Assembly (NCBI RefSeq): GCF_008831265.1
Contig: NZ_VTTH01000008.1
Span: forward strand, 1 to 64,000
Length of the DNA stretch: 64,000 nucleotides
From: Lacisediminimonas profundi
GTDB taxonomy: Bacteria; Pseudomonadota; Gammaproteobacteria; Burkholderiales; Burkholderiaceae_D
Direction of reading: 5' to 3'
The notes below the pieces were generated by a model, which saw nothing but the letters and a program-made list of their open reading frames with translations, did no database searches and was not told the origin of the DNA. The position numbers were made by a program, and so were the translations under genes. This document shows, in pieces, positions 26,515 through 35,846 of the stretch; within the stretch, counting starts at the first letter, position 1; each line of letters starts with the position of its first letter.

Positions 26515-27867
26515 TTTGATGCCCTTGTCTTGCGGTGCCAGCAGTGCCAGGCGGTGCGACATGTCGCCGGACACGGAACGGAAGCGCTGCAACTCGGCGC
26601 CAGCCAGCGGCTGTGCGTTCGGGATTTCCACTGACATCGGATCGCGCGGCTGGTTGCTGACGCGGAATTCGTAGTGCAGGTGCGGCCCGGTCGACCAGCC
26701 GGTGGAGCCGACGTAGCCGATCACTTCACCTTGGGAAACTTTCGAGCCCTTGCGCATGCCGGCCGCAAAGCGGCTCATGTGAGCGTAGGCGGTGGTGTAA
26801 TTGGACCAGTGCTTGATGACGACCACATTGCCGTACCCACCCTGCACGCCAGCGAAATCGATCACGCCGTCACCGGCGGCCCGGATAGGCGTGCCGCTCG
26901 GCGCTGCGAAATCGACACCCTTGTGCGCCTTCCATTTTCCCGAGAGCGGGTGCACACGCATCGAGAAGCCGGAGGATACCCGCGAAAATTCGAGCGGCGA
27001 TTTCAGGAAGGCCTTCTTGAGCGATTTGCCGTCGAAGCCGAAGTAGCCACCACCCTGGCGGGTGCCAGGCTCGTCAAACCATACCGACTGGTAAGTCGCG
27101 CCGGCGTTGTTGAACTCGGCGGCCAGCACGCGGCCGGCACGCACGTATTCCCCACCTTGCCAGAGAGTCTCGTAGACGACGCTGAAACGGTCGCCGCGTC
27201 GCAAGTCGGAAGCGAAGTCGATGTTGGTGGAGAACATCTCGACCAGTTGCAGTGCCACTGAGTCCGGAATTTGCGCATTGTCGGTTGCGCCAAACAGGGA
27301 TGAGCGGATCTCGGCCGTGCGCATTTCGACGCGCTTCTCGATCGGCGCTGCCTGCTCTGCCGTGCGGAATTGATCGCCCTCACGGGTGATGGTCAGGTTC
27401 TTGATCGGATTGTCGCGGCCGTCCGCGATCGTGGTGCTGATGCTTTGCAGCGTGCCGGCGGCATCGACCTTGGCCTGGATCCGGCGCCCTGGCCGCAGCT
27501 GCATCAGGGCACGTGCCTGGCTGTCGCTCTTGATGTAGTTGGCCGCCGCGTCGTCATTGACGCCGAGCCGGTGAAGCAGCGTGGCGAGCGTGTCGCCGGG
27601 CCGGATCTTCTCTTCGCTGATGAAGGTTTGCTGGGCCGGGCTGAGTTGCTCGATCTGTTGTGCCAGTGTCGGCAGGCTCAGTTCCTCGCTGACCGAGCGA
27701 ACTGGCAGGTCGGCGGCATCCGGCGCAATAGGGGCGACGCCAGCCGCGCCGAACGCGCATAGCGTCAGGAACAGTGAAGTCGCCGCGATGATGCGGTTCT
27801 TGCGGGAGCTGATTGCCCTGTGCTTCAGCTGGGCGTACCAGTCCGTCAATTTATGAGTGTCGACCAT
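26500..27867 (-). CDS. M23 family peptidoglycan DD-endopeptidase (MepM-like)
   Basis: A 455-residue envelope protein. One membrane segment lies near residues 24-45 (RIIAATSLFLTLCAFGAAGVA). An OapA/LysM-like module follows (RPGDTLATLLHRLGV), then the C-terminal LytM domain with zinc motif HKGVDFAAPSGTPI and catalytic GPHLHYEF. This layout equals E. coli MepM, which cuts D-Ala-mDAP crosslinks to let the wall expand. The start is upstream of the membrane segment. The gene diverges from tyrS with 160 bases between, a typical betaproteobacterial arrangement, and anmK follows. Confidence 0.92.
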   Translation of the reverse strand: MVDTHKLTDWYAQLKHRAISSRKNRIIAATSLFLTLCAFGAAGVAPIAPDAADLPVRSVSEELSLPTLAQQIEQLSPAQQTFISEEKIRPGDTLATLLHRLGVNDDAAANYIKSDSQARALMQLRPGRRIQAKVDAAGTLQSISTTIADGRDNPIKNLTITREGDQFRTAEQAAPIEKRVEMRTAEIRSSLFGATDNAQIPDSVALQLVEMFSTNIDFASDLRRGDRFSVVYETLWQGGEYVRAGRVLAAEFNNAGATYQSVWFDEPGTRQGGGYFGFDGKSLKKAFLKSPLEFSRVSSGFSMRVHPLSGKWKAHKGVDFAAPSGTPIRAAGDGVIDFAGVQGGYGNVVVIKHWSNYTTAYAHMSRFAAGMRKGSKVSQGEVIGYVGSTGWSTGPHLHYEFRVSNQPRDPMSVEIPNAQPLAGAELQRFRSVSGDMSHRLALLAPQDKGIKLASR

Positions 27868-28027
27868 TCAATACGTTAAAATCCACCGTTTTACCGCTTC
27901 GGCCTTACCGTTTTTTCTTTTTCTTGTTCTGTTTCGGTATTGACGATCGGAAAGGTTAAAAAAAAGAGGGGCCATTATAGCAAAGCGCCTTTGGTGCCTG
28001 ACTGAAATTCCTCAACCGTTATCGAAA

Positions 28028-29269
28028 ATGAATGCAAAGCCCGACCAGTTGCCAGCTTCCCACCCAATCACTGATGCGGTGCAGCATGCGCTCGCAGTCA
28101 CCAGGCGGGGTGTAGAAGAGATCTTGATCGAGGCCGAATTTGCGCAAAAGCTGGCGCGCGCCGAGGCAAGCGGCCAGCCATTGCGGATCAAGCTCGGGCT
28201 TGATCCGACCGCGGCGGATTTGCACCTCGGACATACCGTGGTTCTCAACAAGATGCGCCAGATGCAAGACCTGGGCCATCAAGTAATATTTCTGATCGGC
28301 GATTTCACGTCCATGATCGGTGACCCGTCCGGCCGCAACGTGACCCGCCCGCCGCTCACCCGGGAGCAGATCGAAGAGAACGCGAAGACTTACTTCGCCC
28401 AGGCGAGCCTGGTGCTGGATCCGGCGAAAACCGAGATTCGTTACAACTCCGAATGGTGCGATGCGCTCGGCGCGCGCGGAATGATACAGCTGGCCGCCAA
28501 ATACACCGTGGCGCGCATACTCGAGCGCGAAGATTTCACCAAGCGGTTCAAGGCGGGCACGCCGATTTCGGTGCATGAGTTGCTCTATCCGCTGATGCAG
28601 GGTTATGACTCGGTTGCCCTGCGTTCAGACCTGGAGCTGGGCGGCACAGACCAGAAATTCAATCTCCTGGTCGGACGCGAACTGCAGAAGGATTACGGCC
28701 AGGAGCCGCAGTGCATACTCACTATGCCGCTGCTGGTAGGGCTCGACGGCGTCGAGAAAATGTCCAAGTCCAAGGGCAACTACATCGGCATCACAGAGCC
28801 GCCGAACACGATGTTCGGCAAGCTGATGAGCATTTCCGACGACATGATGTGGCGTTATTACGACTTGTTGTCGTTCCGCAGCCTGGCGGAAATTGCAGGC
28901 TTGCGCCAGTCGGTGGCGCAGGGCCGCAACCCGCGCGATGTGAAAGTACTGCTCGCGCAGGAAATCGTCGAGCGCTTCCACAGCAGCAAATTGGCCGAAG
29001 ACGCGCTCGCCGACTTCAATAACCGTGCACGCGGCGGCATACCGGACGAGATTCCTGAAGTCATGCTTTCCGGGGCGCCGCTCGGGATCGGCCAGTTGCT
29101 CAAGCAGGCCAACCTCTGCGCGTCGACCTCCGAGGCCCTGCGCATGGTCGAGCAGGGCGGCGTTCGCATCGATGCGTCGCCAGTCAGCGACAAGGGCCTG
29201 AAGGTAGAAGCGGGCACCTTTGTGGTGCAGGTTGGCAAGCGCAAGTTCGCCCGGGTCGTACTGAATTGA
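28028..29269 (+). CDS. tyrS: Tyrosyl-tRNA synthetase
   Basis: A 413-residue class I synthetase charging tRNA-Tyr. The HIGH-type motif is [11 protein letters not shown], near residue 66. The KMSKS loop is [11 protein letters not shown], intact, which marks the TyrZ-like type rather than the KFGKT form of E. coli. A C-terminal S4 RNA-binding domain ends the protein ([21 protein letters not shown]). Its stop TGA overlaps the TTG start of dtd, so the two are coupled. Confidence 0.96.
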   Translation: MNAKPDQLPASHPITDAVQHALAVTRRGVEEILIEAEFAQKLARAEASGQPLRIKLGLDPTAADLHLGHTVVLNKMRQMQDLGHQVIFLIGDFTSMIGDPSGRNVTRPPLTREQIEENAKTYFAQASLVLDPAKTEIRYNSEWCDALGARGMIQLAAKYTVARILEREDFTKRFKAGTPISVHELLYPLMQGYDSVALRSDLELGGTDQKFNLLVGRELQKDYGQEPQCILTMPLLVGLDGVEKMSKSKGNYIGITEPPNTMFGKLMSISDDMMWRYYDLLSFRSLAEIAGLRQSVAQGRNPRDVKVLLAQEIVERFHSSKLAEDALADFNNRARGGIPDEIPEVMLSGAPLGIGQLLKQANLCASTSEALRMVEQGGVRIDASPVSDKGLKVEAGTFVVQVGKRKFARVVLN

Positions 29270-29721
29270 TCGCTTTGCTGCAGCGGGTGAGCCAAGCATG
29301 TGTCGTGGTGGACGGTGCCATCGTCGGCCAGATCGCGCGCGGGTTGCTGGTATTCCTTTGCGCCGAACGAAACGATACCGAAGCCGACGCTGACAGCTTG
29401 TTGTCCAAGCTGCTGTCTTACCGGGTCTTTCCGGACGAGAGCGGAAAGATGAACCGTAGCCTGGCAGACATTGGGGGCGGATTGCTGGTCGTTCCCCAAT
29501 TTACCCTCGCTGCCGACACCCGGTCGGGCACCCGTCCTTCATTCACGCCGGCCGCTCCGCCTGAAAAAGGGCGTGCGCTGTTCGATCATTTCGTGGCCGG
29601 TGCGGTCGAACGTCATCCGCAGGTACAGACCGGGCAATTTGGTGCCGACATGAAAGTGTCGCTCACCAACGACGGTCCGGTCACCTTCTGGCTGCGGATT
29701 CCGAATACGCCAGCTGTCTAG
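29266..29721 (+). CDS. dtd: D-aminoacyl-tRNA deacylase
   Basis: A 151-residue proofreading enzyme removing D-amino acids, especially D-Tyr, from t[20 protein letters not shown] and [24 protein letters not shown] carry the conserved active-site segments (the SQxT-like motif reads PQFT), and the C-terminal NDGPVTF holds the Gly-cis-Pro-like motif. The start is TTG, overlapping the tyrS stop as TTGA. Pairing with tyrS makes functional sense because D-Tyr-tRNA is a product of TyrRS. Confidence 0.95.
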   Translation: MIALLQRVSQACVVVDGAIVGQIARGLLVFLCAERNDTEADADSLLSKLLSYRVFPDESGKMNRSLADIGGGLLVVPQFTLAADTRSGTRPSFTPAAPPEKGRALFDHFVAGAVERHPQVQTGQFGADMKVSLTNDGPVTFWLRIPNTPAV

Positions 29722-29736
29722 TTTTCAAATCGAGCC

Positions 29737-30381
29737 ATGACAGAACTGATACTCATACGCCATGGCGAAACCGCCTGGAACACCGAAAAGCGGCTGCAGG
29801 GTCATATCGACATCCCATTGAATGACGAGGGCCGGCGTCAGGCGCAGGCAGTGGCGGCGGCGCTTGCCGGCACCCGCGCTGACCGCGTTATCGCGAGCGA
29901 CCTCGGCCGCGCGCTTGACACCGCCGGCCCCATCGCACGCAATCTGGGACTGGCCGTGGATCGTGACCGTCGCCTGCGCGAACGCAGCTTCGGTGCCTTC
30001 GAGGGCTTGCAGCACGACGAGATCCGCGACCGGTTTCCGGACGCCTGGCGGCAATGGCAGGCGCGCGAGCCGGATGCACGCTATCCGGGTGGTGAGCGGG
30101 AGGCGGAAACCCTGAGCGAGCTTGCCGGCAGGGTCAGGGATGCGCTGGCCAGCATAGCTGGCACGCATCAGGGTGGGCGGGTGATCCTGATTACCCACGG
30201 CGGCTTCCTCGATTGCGCTTACCGCCTTGCAACCGGCATGGCGATGAACGCGGCGCGCAACTTCGATGTGCGCAACGCCAGCATCAACCGCTTCGGATGG
30301 CACGCAGATGCAGGATTGCAGTTGCTCGAATGGGGTGCAGTCGACCATCTCGCGGCATCACTGGACGAGGTGGCGCGCTGA
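29737..30381 (+). CDS. Histidine phosphatase family protein (GpmB/CobC-like)
   Basis: A 214-residue member of the phosphoglycerate-mutase-like phosphatase branch. The phosphohistidine motif is LIRHGETAWN at residues 6-15. LQGHIDIPLNDEGRRQA, the Arg in LRERSFGAFEG and the second catalytic His in ILITHGGFLD are present. Such cofactor-independent proteins are usually broad phosphatases, and annotation as phosphoglycerate mutase is often unproven. It follows dtd by 15 bases, so it is likely the third gene of the tyrS-dtd unit. A 12-bp duplication sits just after its stop. Confidence 0.87.
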   Translation: MTELILIRHGETAWNTEKRLQGHIDIPLNDEGRRQAQAVAAALAGTRADRVIASDLGRALDTAGPIARNLGLAVDRDRRLRERSFGAFEGLQHDEIRDRFPDAWRQWQAREPDARYPGGEREAETLSELAGRVRDALASIAGTHQGGRVILITHGGFLDCAYRLATGMAMNAARNFDVRNASINRFGWHADAGLQLLEWGAVDHLAASLDEVAR

Positions 30382-30383
30382 GC

Positions 30384-30407
30384 GTGTTGCTTGAGGTGTT
30401 GCATTAG
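30384..30407 (+). repeat. 12-bp tandem duplication after the histidine phosphatase gene
   Basis: GTGTTGCTTGAG and GTGTTGCATTAG, 10 of 12 identical, start two bases after the TGA stop. Confidence 0.65.
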
Positions 30408-30539
30408 TGAGAGTTCGGTATTCGACCGATTGGTTATATTTGTTGCGGCCCGGCATTTTTGTCGGCAGGTATTGTAGGATGAGCCAAAAAGATCACGTGC
30501 GGCCAGCGCCACACTTGATCAGCTCTTCAGGATCCTGCC

Positions 30540-31622
30540 ATGTGGTTCAACCTATTCTCACGCAGAAGCGTTTCCTCTGCCGATTCCGACCAGACCGTCC
30601 CGGAAGCCTCTGCCCAAGCGGAACGTGCCTTGCTGAGCGCTGCCCTGTTCAAGGTCCTCGAAACCTTGCCGCAATCGTTCAGCGGCCGGGAAAACATCCG
30701 CGTGCTGTGCGATGCGATCGCGTCGGCCAGTTCTCATTTGCGCTTTGTCTGGGTTGGTTTTACGGAAGGGAATGCAGAGCGGGTGAAACCGTACGCGTTT
30801 TCCGGCCCGTGCCACCTCGAATCCCACGACTGGACCCTGCCGGTGGATTGTTTCGACAACACCGGACCGTATTCGCAGCGACGTCCGGAACCGGAAGACG
30901 GGACGATGGCGGAGGGCTTGTTCGCTCCCTGGCGCCGAGCACCATCCGACTGCTCGGTCTGCTGCGCGCTGGCGGCGCCGCTGCGTTCGGAAAAAGCCGG
31001 TCTCCGGGGCATGATCGTGTTCTATGCCGACAAGCCGGACTACTTTGATGACATCGGCCTGCCATTGATGGAGGCTTTTTGCCATGTCGGCGAAATCATC
31101 TGGAAGCAATCGAACCTGGTCCATGTCGCGACCCAGGTTGCGCAGCAGGATCCGCTGACTGCACTGATGGGGCGGCGTCACACAATGACGGTGCTCGACA
31201 AGGAAATTGCCCGCGCCGAGCGTACCGAGCGGCCCTTGTCGATCCTGATGTGCCGGATCGACGGACTCAACAAGCTCAACGACATGTACGGCCTGCACGC
31301 CACCGACGCTATCCTCGCCGCATTCGCGCGCGAAGCGGGGGAGCAGTTGCGGCCGGGCGACAAGGGCGGCCGCTGGGCCGGCACCGAGTTCATCTACATC
31401 ATGCCCGGAACGGATCATGATGCTGCAGAAAGCATGGCCGTGAAACTGGGTGACTATTTTCGCAACCGGCCGATCAATGTACGGAACTGGTCGATCCGCC
31501 TGGCGCTGCGTCTCGGAACTGCAACATATACCCGGCACAGCCTGGGCCTCGACGACCTGATCATGCAGGCCCACCAGAGCCTGGCGGCGACCAACGACGA
31601 GCTTCCGACGTCGGTTCTGTGA
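30540..31622 (+). CDS. GAF-GGDEF protein with degenerate GGDEF motif
   Basis: A 360-residue cytoplasmic protein. Residues about 30-190 look like a GAF sensor domain (LETLPQSFSGRENIRVLCDAI ... LPLMEAFCHVGEIIWKQSN). The remaining part is a GGDEF fold (QQDPLTALMGRRHTMTVLDKEIARAERTERPLSIL). The signature that should read GG[DE]EF is AGTEF near residues 280-284, and the upstream substrate motif reads DGLNKLNDMYGLHATDA, lacking the usual His and Gly. A diguanylate cyclase role is therefore doubtful; it may bind c-di-GMP or GTP or only signal by protein contact. It is a single gene between the tyrS unit and dusB. Confidence 0.82.
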   Translation: MWFNLFSRRSVSSADSDQTVPEASAQAERALLSAALFKVLETLPQSFSGRENIRVLCDAIASASSHLRFVWVGFTEGNAERVKPYAFSGPCHLESHDWTLPVDCFDNTGPYSQRRPEPEDGTMAEGLFAPWRRAPSDCSVCCALAAPLRSEKAGLRGMIVFYADKPDYFDDIGLPLMEAFCHVGEIIWKQSNLVHVATQVAQQDPLTALMGRRHTMTVLDKEIARAERTERPLSILMCRIDGLNKLNDMYGLHATDAILAAFAREAGEQLRPGDKGGRWAGTEFIYIMPGTDHDAAESMAVKLGDYFRNRPINVRNWSIRLALRLGTATYTRHSLGLDDLIMQAHQSLAATNDELPTSVL

Positions 31623-31678
31623 GGCCTTTGCTGCGACAGGCGCTAAAATAGCGAGCTTCCCATTTTCTTCCCCCTCCC

Positions 31679-32704
31679 GTGAAAATCGGCCCCTACCTGC
31701 TTGCCAATAATGTATTTGTCGCGCCGATGGCCGGTGTGACCGATCGCCCGTTCCGGCAGCTCTGCAAGCAGCTCGGCGCAGGCTATGCCGTGTCGGAGAT
31801 GGCCGCATCCGATCCGCGATTGTGGGCGAGCGAGAAGACATCCCGGCGAATCAACCATGATGGCGAAATGGAGCCGCGGGCCGTGCAGATCGCTGGCGCC
31901 GATCCGGTGATGCTGGCGGATTGCGCCCGTTTCAACGTCGAGCGCGGGGCGCAGGTCATCGACATCAACATGGGTTGCCCGGTCAAGAAAGTCTGCAACA
32001 GCTGGTGCGGTTCGGCGTTGCTGCAGGACGAGGCATTGGTGGCGCGGATACTGGAAGCGGTCGTGGCCGCGGTTGACGTCCCGGTCACATTGAAATTCCG
32101 GACAGGCTGGGATCGCGCGCATCGAAACGCCCTTGCCATTGCGCACATCGCCGAGTCCAGCGGTATCGCCATGCTTACCCTGCACGGCAGGACCCGTGCC
32201 GACGGCTATAGCGGCCTGGCCGAGTACGACACCATTGCCGCGGTGAAGGCGCGCGCCGGCATACCGGTCGTTGCCAACGGCGACATCGATTCGCCGCAGA
32301 AGGCACGCCAGGTACTTGATGCTACCGGCGCCGATGCGGTGATGGTTGGGCGTGCGGCCCAGGGACGGCCGTGGATATTTCGTGAAATCGCACACTACCT
32401 GGCTACCGGCAGCGAACTACTCGCGCCCGAGGTGGAGGAAGTGCGCCGGCTGATGCTGGAGCATCTGCAGGCGCACTATGTTTTTTATGGCGAGTACCTT
32501 GGGGTGCGTACCGCACGCAAGCATATTGGCTGGTATGTGAACGGACTGGAGGGTGGCGAAACTTTCCGGCGCCAGATGAACCGGATCGAAGACTGCAATG
32601 AACAGTTGGCAGCGGTGGACGGGTTTTTCCAGTCGCTGCGCGCAAGGGGCCAGCGGTTACAATACGCCCTTCGCGAACTCCCCGCGGAATCGCTGGCTGC
32701 CTGA
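31679..32704 (+). CDS. dusB: tRNA-dihydrouridine synthase B
   Basis: A 341-residue FMN enzyme reducing uridine in the tRNA D-loop. FVAPMAGVTDRPFRQLCKQLGAG is the FMN-binding start. NMGCPVKKVCNSWCGSALLQDE holds the active-site cysteine region, LTLHGRTRADGYSG the FMN phosphate residues, and VVANGDIDSP with VMVGRAAQGRPWIF the C-terminal barrel part. Translation starts at GTG (31679) and no upstream ATG fits. It precedes fis by 35 bases, the conserved proteobacterial dusB-fis operon. Confidence 0.95.
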   Translation: MKIGPYLLANNVFVAPMAGVTDRPFRQLCKQLGAGYAVSEMAASDPRLWASEKTSRRINHDGEMEPRAVQIAGADPVMLADCARFNVERGAQVIDINMGCPVKKVCNSWCGSALLQDEALVARILEAVVAAVDVPVTLKFRTGWDRAHRNALAIAHIAESSGIAMLTLHGRTRADGYSGLAEYDTIAAVKARAGIPVVANGDIDSPQKARQVLDATGADAVMVGRAAQGRPWIFREIAHYLATGSELLAPEVEEVRRLMLEHLQAHYVFYGEYLGVRTARKHIGWYVNGLEGGETFRRQMNRIEDCNEQLAAVDGFFQSLRARGQRLQYALRELPAESLAA

Positions 32705-32739
32705 CGCTACCAGAACAACATTCAAAAAATATAACAGCC

Positions 32740-32973
32740 ATGAGCAAAGACACGATTCAGGACGTCATCAAGAAAAGCCTGGAGAGATATTTCAAGGACC
32801 TGGGCGAGCAGCAACCAACCAACGTCTATGAAATGGTGGTCTTTAGCGTGGAAAAGCCGATACTGGAAGTCGTGATGGCCCGCGCCGACGGCAACCAGTC
32901 ACAGGCAGCCGCAATGCTTGGCATCAATCGAAACACCTTGCGCAAGAAGTTGCAGCAACATGGCCTGATCTGA
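32740..32973 (+). CDS. fis: Fis family nucleoid-associated regulator
   Basis: A 77-residue DNA-bending protein that in enterobacteria tracks growth and activates rRNA promoters. The C-terminal helix-turn-helix is clear: ADGNQSQAAAMLGINRNTLRKKLQQHGLI. It is about twenty residues shorter at the N-terminus than E. coli Fis, the normal length for betaproteobacteria, so the beta-hairpin used in Hin inversion is reduced. Its place after dusB supports the assignment. Confidence 0.95.
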   Translation: MSKDTIQDVIKKSLERYFKDLGEQQPTNVYEMVVFSVEKPILEVVMARADGNQSQAAAMLGINRNTLRKKLQQHGLI

Positions 32974-33073
32974 TCGGCTGCCGATCCGGTTTCCCACCCT
33001 CGATCCGGAGGCTGGCAATCCAGGCCGGCTTTGAACATCCCTCTCGGGTTACCTTTTTTCTGTTTCCAATTCC

Positions 33074-34633
33074 ATGATCAAACAAGCCCTCATTTCCGTG
33101 TCCGACAAGACTGGCGTGCTCGACCTGGCGCGCGCGCTGTCGGCACTGAACGTCAAGATTCTGTCCACCGGCGGTACCGCCAAACTGCTGTCCGACAACG
33201 GCATTGCAGTCACCGAGGTGGCTGATTACACCGGCTTCCCCGAAATGCTGGATGGACGGGTCAAGACCCTTCATCCGAAGGTGCACGGCGGGATCCTGGC
33301 CCGGCGCGACCTGGCAGCCCATGCGGCCGCGTTGCAGGCGCACGATATTCCCACCATCGACCTGGTCGTAGTCAATCTCTATCCGTTTGCGCAGACCGTG
33401 GCGCGCGAGCAGTGTTCGCTTGAAGATGCGATTGAAAACATCGACATCGGCGGTCCCGCAATGCTGCGGTCGTCGGCCAAGAACCATCGCGACGTCATCG
33501 TCATGTGCGACCCGGCGGACTATGCGCCGGTGCTCGACCAGATCAGGCAGGGCGAGGTGGCCTACGAGACGCGGTTCCGGCTGGCATTGAAAGTGTTCGC
33601 ACATACCGCGCAATACGATGGCGCCATCACCAACTACCTGGGTTCGCTCGGCGCCGATCGCGAGCACGCGACGCGCAGCGCCTATCCCTCGACGCTCAAC
33701 CTGCATTTCGAAAAAGTCCAGGAAATGCGTTATGGCGAGAATCCTCACCAGTCCGCAGCTTTCTACCGCGACCCGAACGCCGGTGCCGGCGCGCTGGCCA
33801 ATTACCGGCAATTGCAGGGCAAGGAACTGTCCTACAACAACATCGCCGACTCCGATGCCGCCTGGGAGTGCGTCAAGACCTTCGAGCAGCCTGCATGCGT
33901 CATTGTCAAGCACGCCAATCCGTGCGGCGTGGCGGTTGCGGCCGATCCTGCCGGCGCCTATGCAAAAGCCTTGCAGACCGATCCGACTTCGGCGTTCGGC
34001 GGCATCATTGCCTTCAACCGGCCCGTGGATGGGGTTGCCGCAGAAGCGGTGTCGAAACAGTTCGTCGAAGTGCTGATCGCCCCCGCTTTCACGGCGGAAG
34101 CGCTGGCCGTATTTGGCGCCAAGCAGAATGTGCGCCTGCTGGAGATCGCGCTCGGCGATGCGGTCAATATCCATGACTTCAAACGGGTCGGCGGCGGCCT
34201 GCTGGTGCAGTCGCCCGACATCAAGAATGTGACCGAAGCCGAGTTGCGTGTGGTCAGCAAGAAACAGCCGACCGAGCAGCAACTCCGCGACCTGATGTTT
34301 GCATGGCGGGTCGCCAAGTTCGTCAAATCCAACGCCATTGTCTTCGCCGGTAACGGCATGACGCTGGGCGTGGGCGCGGGGCAGATGAGCCGGGTCGACT
34401 CGGCCCGGATCGCGTCGATCAAGGCGCAGAATGCCGGCCTGACACTGGCTGGTTCGGCAGTTGCCTCCGATGCGTTCTTCCCGTTCCGTGACGGGCTCGA
34501 CGTGGTGGTCGATGCCGGTGCGACTTGCGTGATCCAGCCCGGCGGCTCCATGCGCGACCAGGAAGTGATCGCGGCCGCCGACGAGCGCGGCGTTGTCATG
34601 CTGCTGACCGGCACCCGCCACTTCCGGCACTGA
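33074..34633 (+). CDS. purH: Bifunctional AICAR formyltransferase/IMP cyclohydrolase
   Basis: A 519-residue enzyme for the last two steps of IMP synthesis. The N-terminal cyclohydrolase domain begins [18 protein letters not shown] and includes [11 protein letters not shown] and [13 protein letters not shown]. The C-terminal transformylase has [12 protein letters not shown] with the catalytic Lys-His and the metal/substrate segment [15 protein letters not shown]. It is followed 10 bases later by ruvC. The 100 bases between fis and purH probably contain its promoter; no clear motif was picked. Confidence 0.96.
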   Translation: MIKQALISVSDKTGVLDLARALSALNVKILSTGGTAKLLSDNGIAVTEVADYTGFPEMLDGRVKTLHPKVHGGILARRDLAAHAAALQAHDIPTIDLVVVNLYPFAQTVAREQCSLEDAIENIDIGGPAMLRSSAKNHRDVIVMCDPADYAPVLDQIRQGEVAYETRFRLALKVFAHTAQYDGAITNYLGSLGADREHATRSAYPSTLNLHFEKVQEMRYGENPHQSAAFYRDPNAGAGALANYRQLQGKELSYNNIADSDAAWECVKTFEQPACVIVKHANPCGVAVAADPAGAYAKALQTDPTSAFGGIIAFNRPVDGVAAEAVSKQFVEVLIAPAFTAEALAVFGAKQNVRLLEIALGDAVNIHDFKRVGGGLLVQSPDIKNVTEAELRVVSKKQPTEQQLRDLMFAWRVAKFVKSNAIVFAGNGMTLGVGAGQMSRVDSARIASIKAQNAGLTLAGSAVASDAFFPFRDGLDVVVDAGATCVIQPGGSMRDQEVIAAADERGVVMLLTGTRHFRH

Positions 34634-34643
34634 GCAACTGCCG

Positions 34644-35186
34644 GTGAAAATCCTCGGCATCGACCCCGGATTGCGGGTTACCGGATTCGGGGTGATCGAG
34701 AAGCAGGGGGCGCGCCTTGCGTATATTGCCTCCGGCACCATCCGCACGCCGGACGGCGATCTGCCGCAGCGTCTCAAATCCATCTTGTCCGGCGTCGGCG
34801 AAGTGATCGGGACCTATCGACCTGATTGCGCCGCGATCGAAAAAGTATTCGTCAACGTCAATCCGCAGTCGACGCTGTTGCTCGGCCAGGCACGGGGCGC
34901 CGCGATCTGCGGGCTGGTTCAGGCTGACCTGGCCGTCGCCGAGTACACCGCTTTACAGGTCAAGAAGGCGGTGGTCGGTCATGGCAAGGCGCACAAGCAG
35001 CAGGTGCAGGATATGGTGCAGAGGTTGCTCAGCCTGTCGGGCCTGCCTGGCACCGACGCTGCCGATGCGCTCGGTGTGGCGATTTGCCATGCACACAGCG
35101 GCGATGCCCTGAAGGCCCTGCAGGCGTTTGCTCCTGCGCTGGGCGGCAAGGGATTGCGGATGCGTGGCGGGCGCCTGGTCGGGTAG
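34644..35186 (+). CDS. ruvC: Holliday junction resolvase RuvC
   Basis: A 180-residue endonuclease that cuts four-way junctions as a dimer with RuvAB. Catalytic acidic residues are seen in [15 protein letters not shown] (Asp-7), [14 protein letters not shown] (Glu) and [14 protein letters not shown] (Asp pair). The start is GTG at 34644. The gene is followed by an array of 12-bp repeats and an opposed membrane-protein gene, which together separate it from ruvAB; in many relatives ruvC and ruvAB are contiguous. Confidence 0.96.
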   Translation: MKILGIDPGLRVTGFGVIEKQGARLAYIASGTIRTPDGDLPQRLKSILSGVGEVIGTYRPDCAAIEKVFVNVNPQSTLLLGQARGAAICGLVQADLAVAEYTALQVKKAVVGHGKAHKQQVQDMVQRLLSLSGLPGTDAADALGVAICHAHSGDALKALQAFAPALGGKGLRMRGGRLVG

Positions 35187-35196
35187 TCGTTGCGAT

Positions 35197-35266
35197 GGAC
35201 TTGATCGGGGCTTGAATCGTGGCTTGAATCAAGGTCGGATCAGGACTTGAATCAGGACTTGAATCA
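35197..35266. repeat. Array of about six 12-bp units between ruvC and the HELAH gene
   Basis: Units are GGACTTGATCGG, GGCTTGAATCGT, GGCTTGAATCAA, a ten-base remnant GGTCGGATCA, then two identical GGACTTGAATCA. The reverse strand, which is downstream of the leftward gene's TGA (35273-35271), reads TGATTCAAGTCC repeatedly, almost the same unit as beside erpA. It fills the entire convergent intergenic space; no hairpin terminator is seen. Confidence 0.88.
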
Positions 35267-35270
35267 GGGC

Positions 35271-35744
35271 TCAAGAATGCCGCTCGGCCCGTCGCGCCGC
35301 CACTTCGAATGCATTGTTCCAATACGCATCGTGCCCATGCAGCACCGCCCACAGGCTGGCGGCAAGGTAGGCAAAGGGAAACAGTGCACCCCACACCGCC
35401 GCTTGCCTTACATGCGCCAGTTCATGCGTGAGTATTTGTGGCGTCAGGCTTTTCAGGTCCGCAATCAGGATATGGCCGATCGCCATCGCGCACATTGCGC
35501 CGAACGGATGCCGGTCCAGCAGGTAATCAGCCACTTTTCCAGAGACCAGCAGCGCCGGCGTGGGGGAATGGACCACGGCCAATTGGCCTTTTCCGATCAT
35601 GATGGGCAAGGCCAGCAGCAAGCCGCACAGCGTCAGCGGCGAAGCCCACAGGATGCCCGCCAGCGTCAGCAATGCCGATCTGCGGTCCTGGTGCGGCCCG
35701 TCCGAGAATATCCTGCGTCTGGCGCTGTACCGGAAAAAAGACAT
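35271..35744 (-). CDS. Small membrane protein with HELAH zinc-peptidase motif
   Basis: A 157-residue protein I cannot name. Hydrophobic segments lie near residues 27-48 (LTLAGILWASPLTLCGLLLALP), about 84-94 and 115-133. ILTHELAHVRQ near residues 104-114 is a HExxH motif, and a possible third ligand is the Glu in NNAFEVAARRAE at the C-terminus, recalling minimal M48- or M56-like gluzincins. It is therefore a candidate integral-membrane metalloprotease. It lies opposed between ruvC and ruvA, 102 bases before the ruvA start on the other strand, and ends against a 12-bp repeat array. No partner gene suggests a substrate. Confidence 0.72.
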   Translation of the reverse strand: MSFFRYSARRRIFSDGPHQDRRSALLTLAGILWASPLTLCGLLLALPIMIGKGQLAVVHSPTPALLVSGKVADYLLDRHPFGAMCAMAIGHILIADLKSLTPQILTHELAHVRQAAVWGALFPFAYLAASLWAVLHGHDAYWNNAFEVAARRAERHS

Positions 35745-35846
35745 GGCTGTTCTTGAATTGCCCCTGTTGAAATGCGTATTCCGTCCACTGCCGGCGCAGG
35801 GTTCCCGTCATGTATCATGCAGCATTGAATTGAAAGCCAGTGGAAC

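Noticed and set aside
32924-34783. Open minus-strand frame of about 620 codons opposite purH
   Set aside because: It covers the start of purH, its end and part of ruvC, without any motif of its own.
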